A stretch of 7,837 nt of DNA from Nanobdellota archaeon (GCA_018830685.1 JAHJRR010000115.1:1-7837); one strand, 5' to 3'; shown: positions 1-5,285, numbered from the stretch's first letter. Translations and numbers: made by a program. Notes: generated by a model from the letters alone, not told the origin.

Positions 1-1
1 G

Positions 2-499
2 CATGTTATTGACGAGATAAAGCGAGCTATTACAGATAGTCTTGGTGATGTCGCTTGCGCTTTAAAATCGGGTTTGGTTGTTCCTGGAGGGGGAGCGATT
101 GAGATTGAGCTAGCGAGGAGACTTAGAGAGTTTTCACAAGGACTTTCGGGAAGGGAACAGTTGGCTGTAGAGGAGTTTGCTTCAGCATTGGAAGTTATAC
201 CGATAACACTTGCGGAGAACGCAGGGATGGACCCAATCGATGTTTTGACAGAGTTAAAATCTAGACATGATGCAGGGGAAAAGTATGTCGGTTTGAATCT
301 TTTCACGAACAGAGTTGAGAACGCACTTGATGCGGGAATAATTGAGCCGTTGAAAATAAAAACTCAGGCGATTGATTCTTCTACAGATGTCTCGATTATG
401 ATTTTAAGAATTGATGATGTTATTTCTTCAAGAGATAAGAGTTCTGGGGACTTTGGTATGGGAAAAAGAAATCCCGTAGATGAATATGGAGAATATTAA
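2..499 (+). CDS. Thermosome (group II chaperonin) subunit, C-terminal fragment
   Basis: The gene is open at the left window edge; its reading frame is already running at base 2 and ends at TAA 497-499, leaving about 165 codons. Thermosomes are double-ring ATP-driven folding chambers of the archaeal cytosol, related to eukaryotic CCT. The visible part is the end of the intermediate domain and the C-terminal equatorial domain: the VVPGGGAIEIELA nucleotide-site segment, the GREQLAVEEFASALEVIP helix, LAENAGMDPIDVL, and the closing IEPLKIKTQAI...MILRIDDVI block are all family hallmarks. A TTG at 74 is only an internal leucine codon, because the homology continues upstream of it (HVIDEIKRAITDSLGDVA). 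The tail after the last conserved block is about 20 residues and lacks the Gly/Met-rich repeat ending seen in many thermosomes. Family assignment is very secure; the subunit type cannot be set. Confidence 0.96.
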   Translation, partial: HVIDEIKRAITDSLGDVACALKSGLVVPGGGAIEIELARRLREFSQGLSGREQLAVEEFASALEVIPITLAENAGMDPIDVLTELKSRHDAGEKYVGLNLFTNRVENALDAGIIEPLKIKTQAIDSSTDVSIMILRIDDVISSRDKSSGDFGMGKRNPVDEYGEY

Positions 500-501
500 A
501 T
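493..501 (+). promoter_or_regulatory. TATA-like box for the PIN-domain gene
   Basis: The AT-rich ATATTAAAT lies across the thermosome stop codon, with its centre about 27 bases before the ATG at 524. This is the spacing expected for a leaderless archaeal transcript. A second AT-rich run at 503-511 is too close to the ATG for that. Read-through from the thermosome gene is also possible. Confidence 0.35.
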
Positions 502-523
502 GAAATTTTTTAAGAGATAACCT

Positions 524-1378
524 ATGCAGACCATCCAAGAAATTTTGCAGTCCAGTGATTATGTTATATGCGATACTTCTGTAATGTGTGGGAATAATGA
601 TTGGTACACAAAAGGAGTATATGGGACAGAACAGTTTCAGGAAATTGATAAAGAGGTTTTGCAAGGGGTTGCCTGTTCATTGGGATTTTTTTCAGACTTG
701 TTGACCAATAAAAAAATAATAAATCCCCAAGAAATTTCTACGGAAATTAAAAGGATGAAAGACATAGTGAGGAATAAAATTTCTGATTTAGAAAGAGGAA
801 CTTATACAGATTTGAGAAAACAGAAATGGAGAAGGAATAGGACGGAAAGAACAAAGCAGGAGGTACTTCTTCATGAGATTTGTAATCTATTTCATAAACT
901 CCAAGAGAGGACAAGAAGTGATTCTATTTTCCCTAAGGGTCCAGAGTATAATCAATTAGAAAAGATTACTCTAAAGATTTCGGAGTGTGCTCATTCAAAA
1001 ATAGATTACCGATGGAAGCATATACATCATCGGAGGGCAAAAAAACACTACGACCTTTGCACTGACGAAAAAATGATTGCTTTAGCATTTTATATGACAG
1101 ACATGCAAGAAACAGAAGGAGGAATTTTAACAAAAGACGATGATGTTCGACGATTGGCTGTTGATACCTTGAGTTATCTTTCGAAATCTAAAATATTAAG
1201 GATGAACCAAGTTGCAGAGCGGGCGAGAAAGATAGGCATCAAAATTTATTCTCCTATAAAACAAAATTATTTTTCTTGTATTTTTAATAGCTCTGAACAT
1301 TGGTTAAAATCCAAAAAACTGTTTCAAAGAGATATTCAAAAAATTGATGAAGAGATGATAAATTATTCCCTGAACTAA
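524..1378 (+). CDS. PIN-like domain protein with large helical insertion
   Basis: A 284-residue protein with the order of motifs of a PIN (PilT N-terminus) nuclease fold. It has a first strand with Asp17 (VICDTSVM), a second acidic position at Glu74 (INPQEISTEI), Asp181 opening a helix (CTDEKMIALAFYM), and Asp205-207 after a strand (GGILTKDDDVRRL). PIN domains are metal-dependent RNases in VapC toxins and in RNA-processing factors. Ordinary VapC proteins are about 130 residues; here a Lys/Arg-rich, helix-prone stretch of roughly 100 residues (about 78-176) sits between the second and third acidic residues, and about 60 residues follow the core. No antitoxin-like gene is adjacent. It begins 24 bases after the thermosome stop. 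The fold is inferred from motif order only. RNA substrate is unknown, and a non-toxin housekeeping RNase is as likely as a toxin. Confidence 0.75.
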   Translation: MQTIQEILQSSDYVICDTSVMCGNNDWYTKGVYGTEQFQEIDKEVLQGVACSLGFFSDLLTNKKIINPQEISTEIKRMKDIVRNKISDLERGTYTDLRKQKWRRNRTERTKQEVLLHEICNLFHKLQERTRSDSIFPKGPEYNQLEKITLKISECAHSKIDYRWKHIHHRRAKKHYDLCTDEKMIALAFYMTDMQETEGGILTKDDDVRRLAVDTLSYLSKSKILRMNQVAERARKIGIKIYSPIKQNYFSCIFNSSEHWLKSKKLFQRDIQKIDEEMINYSLN

Positions 1379-1397
1379 AAAGTGACTAGGAGGAAGA

Positions 1398-1439
1398 ATG
1401 TTTGAACATACTCCGTACACAATATGGGAGTATTCATAG
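1398..1439 (+). other. 13-codon ORF with strong Shine-Dalgarno, possible gene stub
   Basis: An AGGAGG at 1388-1393 sits four bases before an ATG at 1398, 19 bases after the PIN-protein stop. The frame (MFEHTPYTIWEYS) closes at TAG 1437-1439. This is the strongest ribosome-binding-site match in the window, where most genes seem leaderless. It could be the remaining 5' end of a gene that was cut, a leader peptide, or chance. The duplicated tRNA end begins 20 bases later. Confidence 0.25.
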
Positions 1440-1458
1440 TGATTAATCGAATCTTTTA

Positions 1459-1476
1459 ACGCCCGCGCCAGGAATC
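1459..1476. repeat. Duplicate of the tRNA-Ser 3' end, distal copy (att-like)
   Basis: The 18 bases ACGCCCGCGCCAGGAATC are identical to 1535-1552, which covers the last 16 bases of the tRNA-Ser gene on the minus strand plus two trailer bases. The copies are direct repeats offset by 76 bp. A short copy of a tRNA 3' end next to the intact tRNA is the usual mark left by tRNA-targeted integrases. No integrase gene is seen here, so a tRNA duplication remnant is the main alternative. Confidence 0.6.
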
Positions 1477-1482
1477 TCGTAT

Positions 1483-1498
1483 GGGGAAGGGATTCCCC
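1483..1498. repeat. Hairpin-forming inverted repeat in the tRNA-Ser 3' trailer
   Basis: GGGGAA at 1483-1488 and TTCCCC at 1493-1498 can pair over a four-base loop. The repeat lies between the two copies of the tRNA 3' end. No T-rich run follows on the minus strand, so it is not an obvious terminator. Confidence 0.4.
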
Positions 1499-1525
1499 CT
1501 AACAAGTCACCCCCTTCTAATTTAG

Positions 1526-1534
1526 GATTCCTGG
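1526..1534. repeat. Inverted copy of tRNA T-arm sequence
   Basis: GATTCCTGG at 1526-1534 is the exact reverse complement of CCAGGAATC, which occurs on both sides at 1468-1476 and at 1544-1552 (inside the tRNA). In a minus-strand transcript the trailer piece CCAGGAATC could pair with the T-arm strand of the tRNA or with the distal copy. This gives two mutually exclusive 9-bp stems. Confidence 0.5.
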
Positions 1535-1536
1535 AC

Positions 1537-1616
1537 GCCCGCGCCAGGAATCGAACCTGGATGCCCCGAAGGGCTCCGCTTTCGAGGCGGATGCAGTACC
1601 ATTGTGCCACGCGGGC
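1537..1616 (-). tRNA. tRNA-Ser (anticodon CGA)
   Basis: Read on the minus strand this 80-base segment folds as a full cloverleaf. The acceptor stem is GCCCGCG/CGCGGGC, the D stem is GCA/TGC with GG in the loop, and the anticodon stem is TCCGC/GCGGA with loop CTCGAAA. The anticodon is therefore CGA, decoding the serine codon UCG. The variable region is a 4-bp arm (GCCC-TTCG-GGGC), the class II feature of serine and leucine tRNAs. The T arm is CCAGG/CCTGG with loop TTCGATT. No intron is seen and CCA is not encoded. The anticodon and the long variable arm agree on serine. The last 16 bases are duplicated in the trailer. Confidence 0.96.
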
Positions 1617-1646
1617 TTTGCTATTGATTAGAGATTCAAAGATTAG

Positions 1647-1658
1647 TATATATTTTTA
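1647..1658 (-). promoter_or_regulatory. TATA-like box for tRNA-Ser
   Basis: On the minus strand the AT run TAAAAATATATA lies about 36 bases before the tRNA 5' end, which would give a leader of roughly ten bases removed by RNase P. Confidence 0.5.
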
Positions 1659-1676
1659 ACGCTTACAAAAGAAAAG

Positions 1677-1714
1677 GCTCGCTACGCTCGTAAATAACTA
1701 AAGACGTAACAATC
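1677..1714 (+). repeat. GC-palindrome repeat, diverged full-length copy
   Basis: It starts with GCTCGCTACGCTCG and continues with an AT-rich tail (TAAATAACTAAAGACGTAAC then AATC). The tail resembles that of the better copies at 1844, 4904, 5941 and 6973 with a four-base insertion. It lies in the gene-poor stretch upstream of the VIT gene. Confidence 0.45.
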
Positions 1715-1791
1715 GATACCTCCTGATTTTACGGACTTAATTTTTCCTTAAGCGAAGAATTGAGCAAAGCCAATTGTGAGCTAAATAAATC

Positions 1792-1806
1792 GCGAGGCTT
1801 GCCGAG
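1792..1806 (-). repeat. GC-palindrome repeat core, reverse orientation
   Basis: GCGAGGCTTGCCGAG is close to the reverse complement of the palindrome core of the copy at 1844 (GCTCGGCTTCGCCTCGC). The two face each other 37 bases apart and could pair. The AT-rich tail is not recognisable here. Confidence 0.4.
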
Positions 1807-1843
1807 TACTAAATCATCTTTCCAATATCTAATCCCACACAAC

Positions 1844-1880
1844 GCTCGGCTTCGCCTCGCAATTAACAAGTAAAATCATA
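1844..1880 (+). repeat. Palindrome-plus-tail repeat, copy A
   Basis: The core GCTCGGCTTCGCCTCGC is followed by AATTAACAAGTAAAATCATA. The core folds as GC..GGC-loop-GCC..GC with a symmetrical two-base internal loop. The tail is nearly identical to that of copies C, D and E. Unlike those copies, this one does not directly follow a protein gene. Confidence 0.7.
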
Positions 1881-1960
1881 ATTGGTCTTGCTAAATCTAG
1901 TTAGTTAATTTATTTTAGTGAATGAATCGGACTGAGTTTATTTTTAAGTAAAGCGAATAA

Positions 1961-1975
1961 GCGAACAGAGTGAGC
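1961..1975 (-). repeat. Degenerate GC-palindrome core, reverse orientation
   Basis: GCGAACAGAGTGAGC reads on the minus strand as GCTCACTCTGTTCGC, a weak match to the repeat core. It may be a decayed copy. The stretch 1617-2018 holds little besides these repeats, the tRNA promoter and the promoter of the VIT gene. Confidence 0.25.
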
Positions 1976-1990
1976 GTTTCTTAGTTAAGT

Positions 1991-2005
1991 TTAATAATCT
2001 TAAAT
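1991..2005 (+). promoter_or_regulatory. TATA-like region for the VIT gene
   Basis: TTAATAATCTTAAAT lies 14-28 bases before the ATG at 2019, suitable for a leaderless transcript. There is no Shine-Dalgarno sequence. Confidence 0.35.
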
Positions 2006-2018
2006 CTTATTGTCTTGC

Positions 2019-2552
2019 ATGGGTGGGGCAAAAGAGAGAAAAAGAGTTGAGAGGAAGTATCTTCCAGAGTTTGTTTATGGAAGTATGGATGGAGTTATAA
2101 CCACATTCGCTGTTGTTTCTGGCGTTGTTGGTGCGGCACTTAGTCCTGCAATTATCTTGATTCTTGGATTTGCTAATCTTGCTGCCGATGGTTTTTCAAT
2201 GTCGCTATCTAATTATATGTCTGTTAAATCACAAAATGAGCTTTCTCGTAAATTAAGAAAAAGTGCACCAAGAACGGCCATTGCTACATTCTTATCATTT
2301 GTGTTTATGGGACTGATTCCACTTCTGTCTTTTGTTATTGCTTCTGTTACAGGTAATAGTTATTTTATTAGGAACCAATTTTGGTTGGCTGTTATCTTCA
2401 CTGGAGTGGCTCTTTTGATAATTGGTTGGCTTAAAGGAATTGTCACAGAAAAACATCGAGTTAAATCTGCAATACAGACATTTGTTTTGGGGAGCATTGC
2501 CGCGTTCCTTGCATTTATTGCGGGGAAGGGAATTAGTATTCTTTTAAGATAG
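2019..2552 (+). CDS. VIT1/CCC1-family Fe2+/Mn2+ transporter
   Basis: A 177-residue membrane protein of the VIT/CCC1 family, which moves ferrous iron or manganese out of the cytosol, usually by exchange with protons. The first helix carries the family signature YGSMDGVITTFAVVSGVVGA with Asp24. The second carries GFANLAADGFSMSLSNYMS with Asp57 and Met61, matching the metal-pathway positions of the family. Five membrane helices are visible, at about 25-45, 44-68, 86-110, 119-140 and 152-175. The stretch between helices 2 and 3 is only about 18 residues, so the Glu-rich cytosolic metal-binding domain of plant VIT1 is absent. I chose the ATG at 2019 over a TTG at 2010 because it leaves a Lys/Arg-rich cytosolic N-terminus and fits an AT-rich element about 25 bases upstream. 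The SOD gene nearby supports a metal-homeostasis role. The metal is not determined. Confidence 0.88.
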   Translation: MGGAKERKRVERKYLPEFVYGSMDGVITTFAVVSGVVGAALSPAIILILGFANLAADGFSMSLSNYMSVKSQNELSRKLRKSAPRTAIATFLSFVFMGLIPLLSFVIASVTGNSYFIRNQFWLAVIFTGVALLIIGWLKGIVTEKHRVKSAIQTFVLGSIAAFLAFIAGKGISILLR

Positions 2553-2560
2553 TGAAATAA

Positions 2561-2569
2561 TTTTTAAAT
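2561..2569 (+). promoter_or_regulatory. TATA box for the Na/Pi cotransporter-like gene
   Basis: TTTTTAAAT is centred about 24 bases before the ATG at 2590, so transcription would start at or very near the start codon. A GGAG at 2582-2585 also lies just before the ATG and could help if the gene is read through from the VIT gene. Confidence 0.5.
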
Positions 2570-2589
2570 GCGTAGTTGTTTGGAGATTT

Positions 2590-3624
2590 ATGAAAAAGAA
2601 GGTGTTGAATGCATTCGGCTTTTTGGTCGCGTTGTACTTCTTTATGTTTTCACTGACACTGATTAAGGTTTCTTCGGCGGCTTTTGGAGATGGCTTTCTT
2701 TCGCTGACAAAGAATAGTGTTAGTTCAGTTAATGCTTTTGGTCTTGGCTGGCTTGCTACATTAATTACTCAATCATCTGGTGCGGCGGCCGCGACACTTA
2801 TTGCTTTTAGTCTTGCTGGTTTCATCGGTCCGGTTGTTTTAATTTATATGATGATGGGAACGCGAATAGGTACGTCTATAACTGCATTGTTTGTCGCTTT
2901 TCTTGTTCAGGCCAAGAGAAGAGATTTCAGACATGGGTTTGAAATTGGACTCGCGAATCTTGTTTATGCTATACCTATTGCAATTGTGATGTTTTTTATT
3001 GAGTTTTTCACGGGATTTTTCTCTAACACAGGGAAGTATTTTCTTGCAGGAGATATTCCAACAGTTAGTTTCGTTGAGTTAATCGTTGACCCTTTGATTA
3101 ATCTCATCTCGTTTTTACCTGCAAATCTTGGAATTCTTTTGGGGTTGTTTGTTCTTGTTGTAAGTCTAAAGTATCTGCCAAAATTTATGATCAATATTTG
3201 GGGTGAGAAAAATCTTAAGAGTAAGATAAATGGGTTATTATGTAAAAAGTGGAAATCGTTCCTCCTTGGTTTTGGCATCACCGCACTTTTGATGTCTACG
3301 AGTATAACAATTACTTTCTTGATTCCGTTAGTTGTTACAAGAATTACAAATCTTAGGAGAGTTATTCCTTATATGATTGGGGCAAATCTAGGCGGGGTTT
3401 CTGAATTGGTCCTTGGGGGACTTGTCCTTGGGAGAGAGGCGCTTCCAGCGATATTCACATACGTTTCATTCTCTGTGATTGGGTTACTTTGGATGATTAA
3501 AACAGATTGGTTATTCAATGCTACAAAATTTATTTCTAAGGGGACACTTCATGTTTCGAGAAAGAGGGCTTTAGGATTCATTATTGCGTTTGTATTGATG
3601 GCTATTGTGTTGAGTTTTGTTTAA
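2590..3624 (+). CDS. Na+/phosphate cotransporter-type (NptA/PF02690-like) membrane protein
   Basis: A 344-residue polytopic membrane protein. Residues 51-75 (GLGWLATLITQSSGAAAATL) contain a QSSG version of the QSSS motif found in the inverted repeats of type II Na+/Pi cotransporters, and GTRIGTSITAL (90-100) matches the glycine-rich segment that follows it. The second half repeats the pattern at about 227-270 (GFGITALLMSTSITITFLIP, then MIGANLGG). There the motif Gln is replaced by Met and only STS remains. Family members import phosphate with sodium, and some prokaryotic members have no proven substrate. The fused PhoU-like C-terminal domain of many bacterial homologues is missing. It starts 37 bases after the VIT gene and ends 89 bases before SOD. 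Membrane topology and family are fairly clear. Phosphate as substrate is inference, made weaker by the altered second motif. Confidence 0.75.
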   Translation: MKKKVLNAFGFLVALYFFMFSLTLIKVSSAAFGDGFLSLTKNSVSSVNAFGLGWLATLITQSSGAAAATLIAFSLAGFIGPVVLIYMMMGTRIGTSITALFVAFLVQAKRRDFRHGFEIGLANLVYAIPIAIVMFFIEFFTGFFSNTGKYFLAGDIPTVSFVELIVDPLINLISFLPANLGILLGLFVLVVSLKYLPKFMINIWGEKNLKSKINGLLCKKWKSFLLGFGITALLMSTSITITFLIPLVVTRITNLRRVIPYMIGANLGGVSELVLGGLVLGREALPAIFTYVSFSVIGLLWMIKTDWLFNATKFISKGTLHVSRKRALGFIIAFVLMAIVLSFV

Positions 3625-3669
3625 TTTGCAGACACTATAAATAAAAATAGATGGCGAATCACCAAAAAA

Positions 3670-3680
3670 CTTATAAAAAA
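3670..3680 (+). promoter_or_regulatory. TATA-like box for superoxide dismutase gene
   Basis: CTTATAAAAAA is centred about 38 bases before the ATG at 3714, giving a short leader of around ten bases. A second AT element, CTATAAATAAAA at 3635-3646, is too close to the ATG at 3651 for that codon to be a leaderless start. This argues for the downstream start. Confidence 0.4.
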
Positions 3681-3713
3681 TTGAGGTTTGAAAGTATTAC
3701 TTATTTTATTAAA

Positions 3714-4313
3714 ATGGCATATACACTTCCCGAATTTGGTTATGAATATGATTCTCTCGAACCGTTTATAGATGCAAGGACAATGGAGATTCATCATAGT
3801 AAACACCATAAATCTTATGTTGATAAGTTGAATGTTGCGTTAGAAGGTCATTCAGAACTTGAAGGAAAAAGCGTTGAAAAACTTATTTCTGATTTGGATT
3901 CGGTTCCAGGGAAGATTAAGACAGCTGTTTGCAATCATGGAGGAGGGCATGCGAATCATTCATTTTTTTGGAAGATTTTGAAAAAAGATGTTGATTGTGA
4001 AGAAGATATTCTTGATGCGATAAACAAGGAGTTTGGTTCACTTGATGAATTTAAAGAGAAATTCAAAGAAGCTGCTCTTGGTATTTTTGGTTCTGGATGG
4101 GCATGGCTTGTTGTTAACAAAGAAGGGAAATTGGAGATAGTCAAAACTCAAAATCAGGACTCACCCGTGAGTGAAGGGAAAAAACCTCTGCTTTGTGTTG
4201 ATGTTTGGGAGCATGCTTATTATTTGAAGCATAAGAACAAAAGACCAGATTATATTGAGACTTTTTTCAAGGTGATCAATTGGGAGCAAGTTAGTGAGAA
4301 TTTTAGGGGATGA
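3714..4313 (+). CDS. sodA: Fe/Mn-family superoxide dismutase
   Basis: A 199-residue cytosolic enzyme that converts superoxide to oxygen and hydrogen peroxide. All four metal ligands are visible: His27 (MEIHHSKHH), His82 ([11 protein letters not shown]), Asp163 and His167 (VDVWEHAYY); Tyr35 is the second-sphere gateway residue. The [11 protein letters not shown] segment with Gln148 in NQDSP is the pattern usual for Mn enzymes, where the outer-sphere Gln comes from the C-terminal domain; cambialistic use of iron is possible. The frame extends upstream to an ATG at 3651, but the 21 extra residues have no family counterpart, while residue 1 at 3714 gives the standard [17 protein letters not shown] start. 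Length is typical. There is no signal peptide. The symbol sodA follows the predicted Mn preference. A diverged copy of the intergenic repeat tail follows the gene. Confidence 0.96.
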   Translation: MAYTLPEFGYEYDSLEPFIDARTMEIHHSKHHKSYVDKLNVALEGHSELEGKSVEKLISDLDSVPGKIKTAVCNHGGGHANHSFFWKILKKDVDCEEDILDAINKEFGSLDEFKEKFKEAALGIFGSGWAWLVVNKEGKLEIVKTQNQDSPVSEGKKPLLCVDVWEHAYYLKHKNKRPDYIETFFKVINWEQVSENFRG

Positions 4314-4367
4314 AGATGGGAATTTAAGGATAGACACTTGTCCATTAACATTCGCAAATTGATGAAG

Positions 4368-4392
4368 AATTAACTAAGTAAAATCACATAAG
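4368..4392 (+). repeat. Intergenic repeat tail, copy B (core lost)
   Basis: AATTAACTAAGTAAAATCAC then ATAAG matches the tails of copies A, D and E with one inserted base and small changes. The GC palindrome is reduced to a TCGCAAATT trace at 4352-4360. It lies about 55 bases after the SOD stop codon, in the same orientation as the gene. Confidence 0.5.
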
Positions 4393-4436
4393 TTCTGATT
4401 TATTCGGGATGATTAATTTTCGTTGGTGAAGTTGAT

Positions 4437-4508
4437 ATGTCTGGGACGGAGTACTCAATCACTGAACGGCTTTGGAATGAATTCAATTTTAATAAACTTA
4501 TTTCGTAA
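4437..4508 (+). other. Candidate 23-codon small ORF
   Basis: An ATG at 4437 is preceded at seven bases by GGTGA (4425-4429), a good match to the archaeal anti-Shine-Dalgarno. The frame encodes MSGTEYSITERLWNEFNFNK plus three residues and stops at TAA 4506-4508. It has no recognisable domain or membrane segment. It lies in the 269-base gap between SOD and the dehydratase, which otherwise shows only the repeat tail and the next promoter. Chance is quite possible at this length. Confidence 0.22.
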
Positions 4509-4550
4509 CAAAACTTAAAGAAAAAATTAGATTCATAACTCATCACCATA

Positions 4551-4561
4551 AAATTTATAAT
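4551..4561 (+). promoter_or_regulatory. TATA box for the PCD gene
   Basis: AAATTTATAAT is centred about 27 bases before the ATG at 4583, the spacing for a leaderless transcript. No Shine-Dalgarno is present. Confidence 0.5.
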
Positions 4562-4582
4562 CAAGTTGTACCTAGTTAATAT

Positions 4583-4882
4583 ATGGAGAACACTGATTCT
4601 GGAATGCTTTCAATAACGCAGATTAACGAGAGTTTAGGCAAATGTAGCGGTTGGGGTATTGAGGATAATGGTAAGTCCATTAGGAGAATTTTCCAGCTTG
4701 GAAGTTTTAAGGAAGCTGTTGATTTTATCAATAAAGTCGCGGGAATCGCTGAGAATGAAGAGCATTACCCAGATATTCGGCTTCATAGCCCAGATTTAAT
4801 TGAGATAAAACTGACAACTCATAAAATAGATTGTTTGACACAAAAAGATTTTGATGTCGCGATAATGATTGATGGTTTGTGA
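4583..4882 (+). CDS. Pterin-4a-carbinolamine dehydratase-like protein (PCD/DCoH)
   Basis: A 99-residue protein with the compact alpha/beta PCD fold. It shows a conserved Trp24, the FQLGSFKEAVDFINKVAGIAE helix region (37-57), the catalytic-loop motif EHYPD (60-64, usually HHPD or HYPD), and TTHKIDCLTQKDFDVA (78-93) carrying the second conserved histidine, His80. PCD enzymes dehydrate 4a-hydroxytetrahydrobiopterin made by aromatic amino acid hydroxylases; in many prokaryotes without such hydroxylases the protein is linked to folate or molybdopterin metabolism. No hydroxylase is present in the window, so the true substrate is uncertain. Length is normal for the family. It is preceded by its own TATA box and followed 21 bases later by repeat copy C. 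Confidence 0.9.
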   Translation: MENTDSGMLSITQINESLGKCSGWGIEDNGKSIRRIFQLGSFKEAVDFINKVAGIAENEEHYPDIRLHSPDLIEIKLTTHKIDCLTQKDFDVAIMIDGL

Positions 4883-4903
4883 GGGGTTTAGAAGAGAAAA
4901 CCT

Positions 4904-4936
4904 GCTCGCTAAGCTCGCAATTAAAAGGTAAAATCA
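4904..4936 (+). repeat. Palindrome-plus-tail repeat, copy C
   Basis: The core GCTCGCTAAGCTCGC is followed by AATTAAAAGGTAAAATCA. The core is a short palindrome with the same two-base internal loop as the longer version in copy A. It lies 21 bases after the PCD stop codon, on the coding strand. Confidence 0.7.
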
Positions 4937-4946
4937 ATTAATACTA

Positions 4947-4952
4947 TTTTTT
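4947..4952 (+). terminator. T-run after repeat copy C
   Basis: A run of six T follows repeat copy C, 64 bases after the PCD stop. Archaeal RNA polymerase often stops at T tracts. The converging minus-strand gene ends 16 bases further on, so a stop signal is sensible here, but the run is short. Confidence 0.3.
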
Positions 4953-4967
4953 AATTTACAACATTGA

Positions 4968-5285
4968 CTATCCTTTAGAATCAGAATAGTAACCCTCTTC
5001 CTTGAGTTTTTCCCAAGCCTCTCGAGCACTATCATTAAGAAGATGTCTTTGATAATCATAAACATTCTTTCCCCTATAAACTACGTTTAGGAAGCCTAGA
5101 GACATAAGGGCAATTTCCATCATTGATTGTGTATGAAGGCAATTTTTTCTAGAGGATTCTTTGTCATAGATTACTGGTTGCTTTTCGATCTCAAATCTGT
5201 TTAACAAATTAGCAACTTGCCTTGTCAGGCTTTCAATATCAATTGAGGCAGATACTCTATCCTGAAGATCTGAAAAGCTTGACAT
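4968..5285 (-). CDS. Hypothetical protein, 105 residues
   Basis: I do not recognise a family. The protein is soluble, with a probable helix at about 16-33 (IESLTRQVANLLNRFEIE), a hydrophobic middle stretch (MMEIALMSLGFLNVVY, 55-70) that is too polar around it to be a clear membrane anchor, and a charged helix near the end (SAREAWEKLKEEG). Single Cys and His residues at 49 and 51 (NCLHT) do not form a metal motif. It is judged a real gene because of a well-placed TATA-like element on the minus strand 25 bases before its ATG, because it is the longest frame there, and because it is not a shadow of another gene. It is divergent from lemA, with 76 bases between the two start codons. Confidence 0.65.
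   Translation of the reverse strand: MSSFSDLQDRVSASIDIESLTRQVANLLNRFEIEKQPVIYDKESSRKNCLHTQSMMEIALMSLGFLNVVYRGKNVYDYQRHLLNDSAREAWEKLKEEGYYSDSKG

Noticed and set aside
74..499. TTG at 74 as the start of a 141-residue gene
   Set aside because: The chaperonin homology runs through this codon and continues upstream to base 2, so it is an internal leucine in a gene cut by the window edge.
428..664. Minus-strand 78-residue frame across the thermosome/PIN junction
   Set aside because: It overlaps two real genes on the opposite strand and shows no domain.
2010..2018. TTG start for the VIT-family protein
   Set aside because: An ATG three codons downstream is a better start and fits the promoter spacing.
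2964..3281. Minus-strand 105-residue frame inside the Na/Pi cotransporter-like gene
   Set aside because: It is fully antisense to a clear membrane-protein gene and has the biased composition of a shadow frame.
3651..3713. N-terminal extension of superoxide dismutase
   Set aside because: The 21 residues have no counterpart in the family and do not look like a signal peptide; the downstream ATG gives the standard SOD start.
4359..4470. C/D box guide RNA
   Set aside because: TTGATGA, CTGA and a weak C' box occur in order, but the spacing between boxes is far too long for an archaeal C/D RNA.
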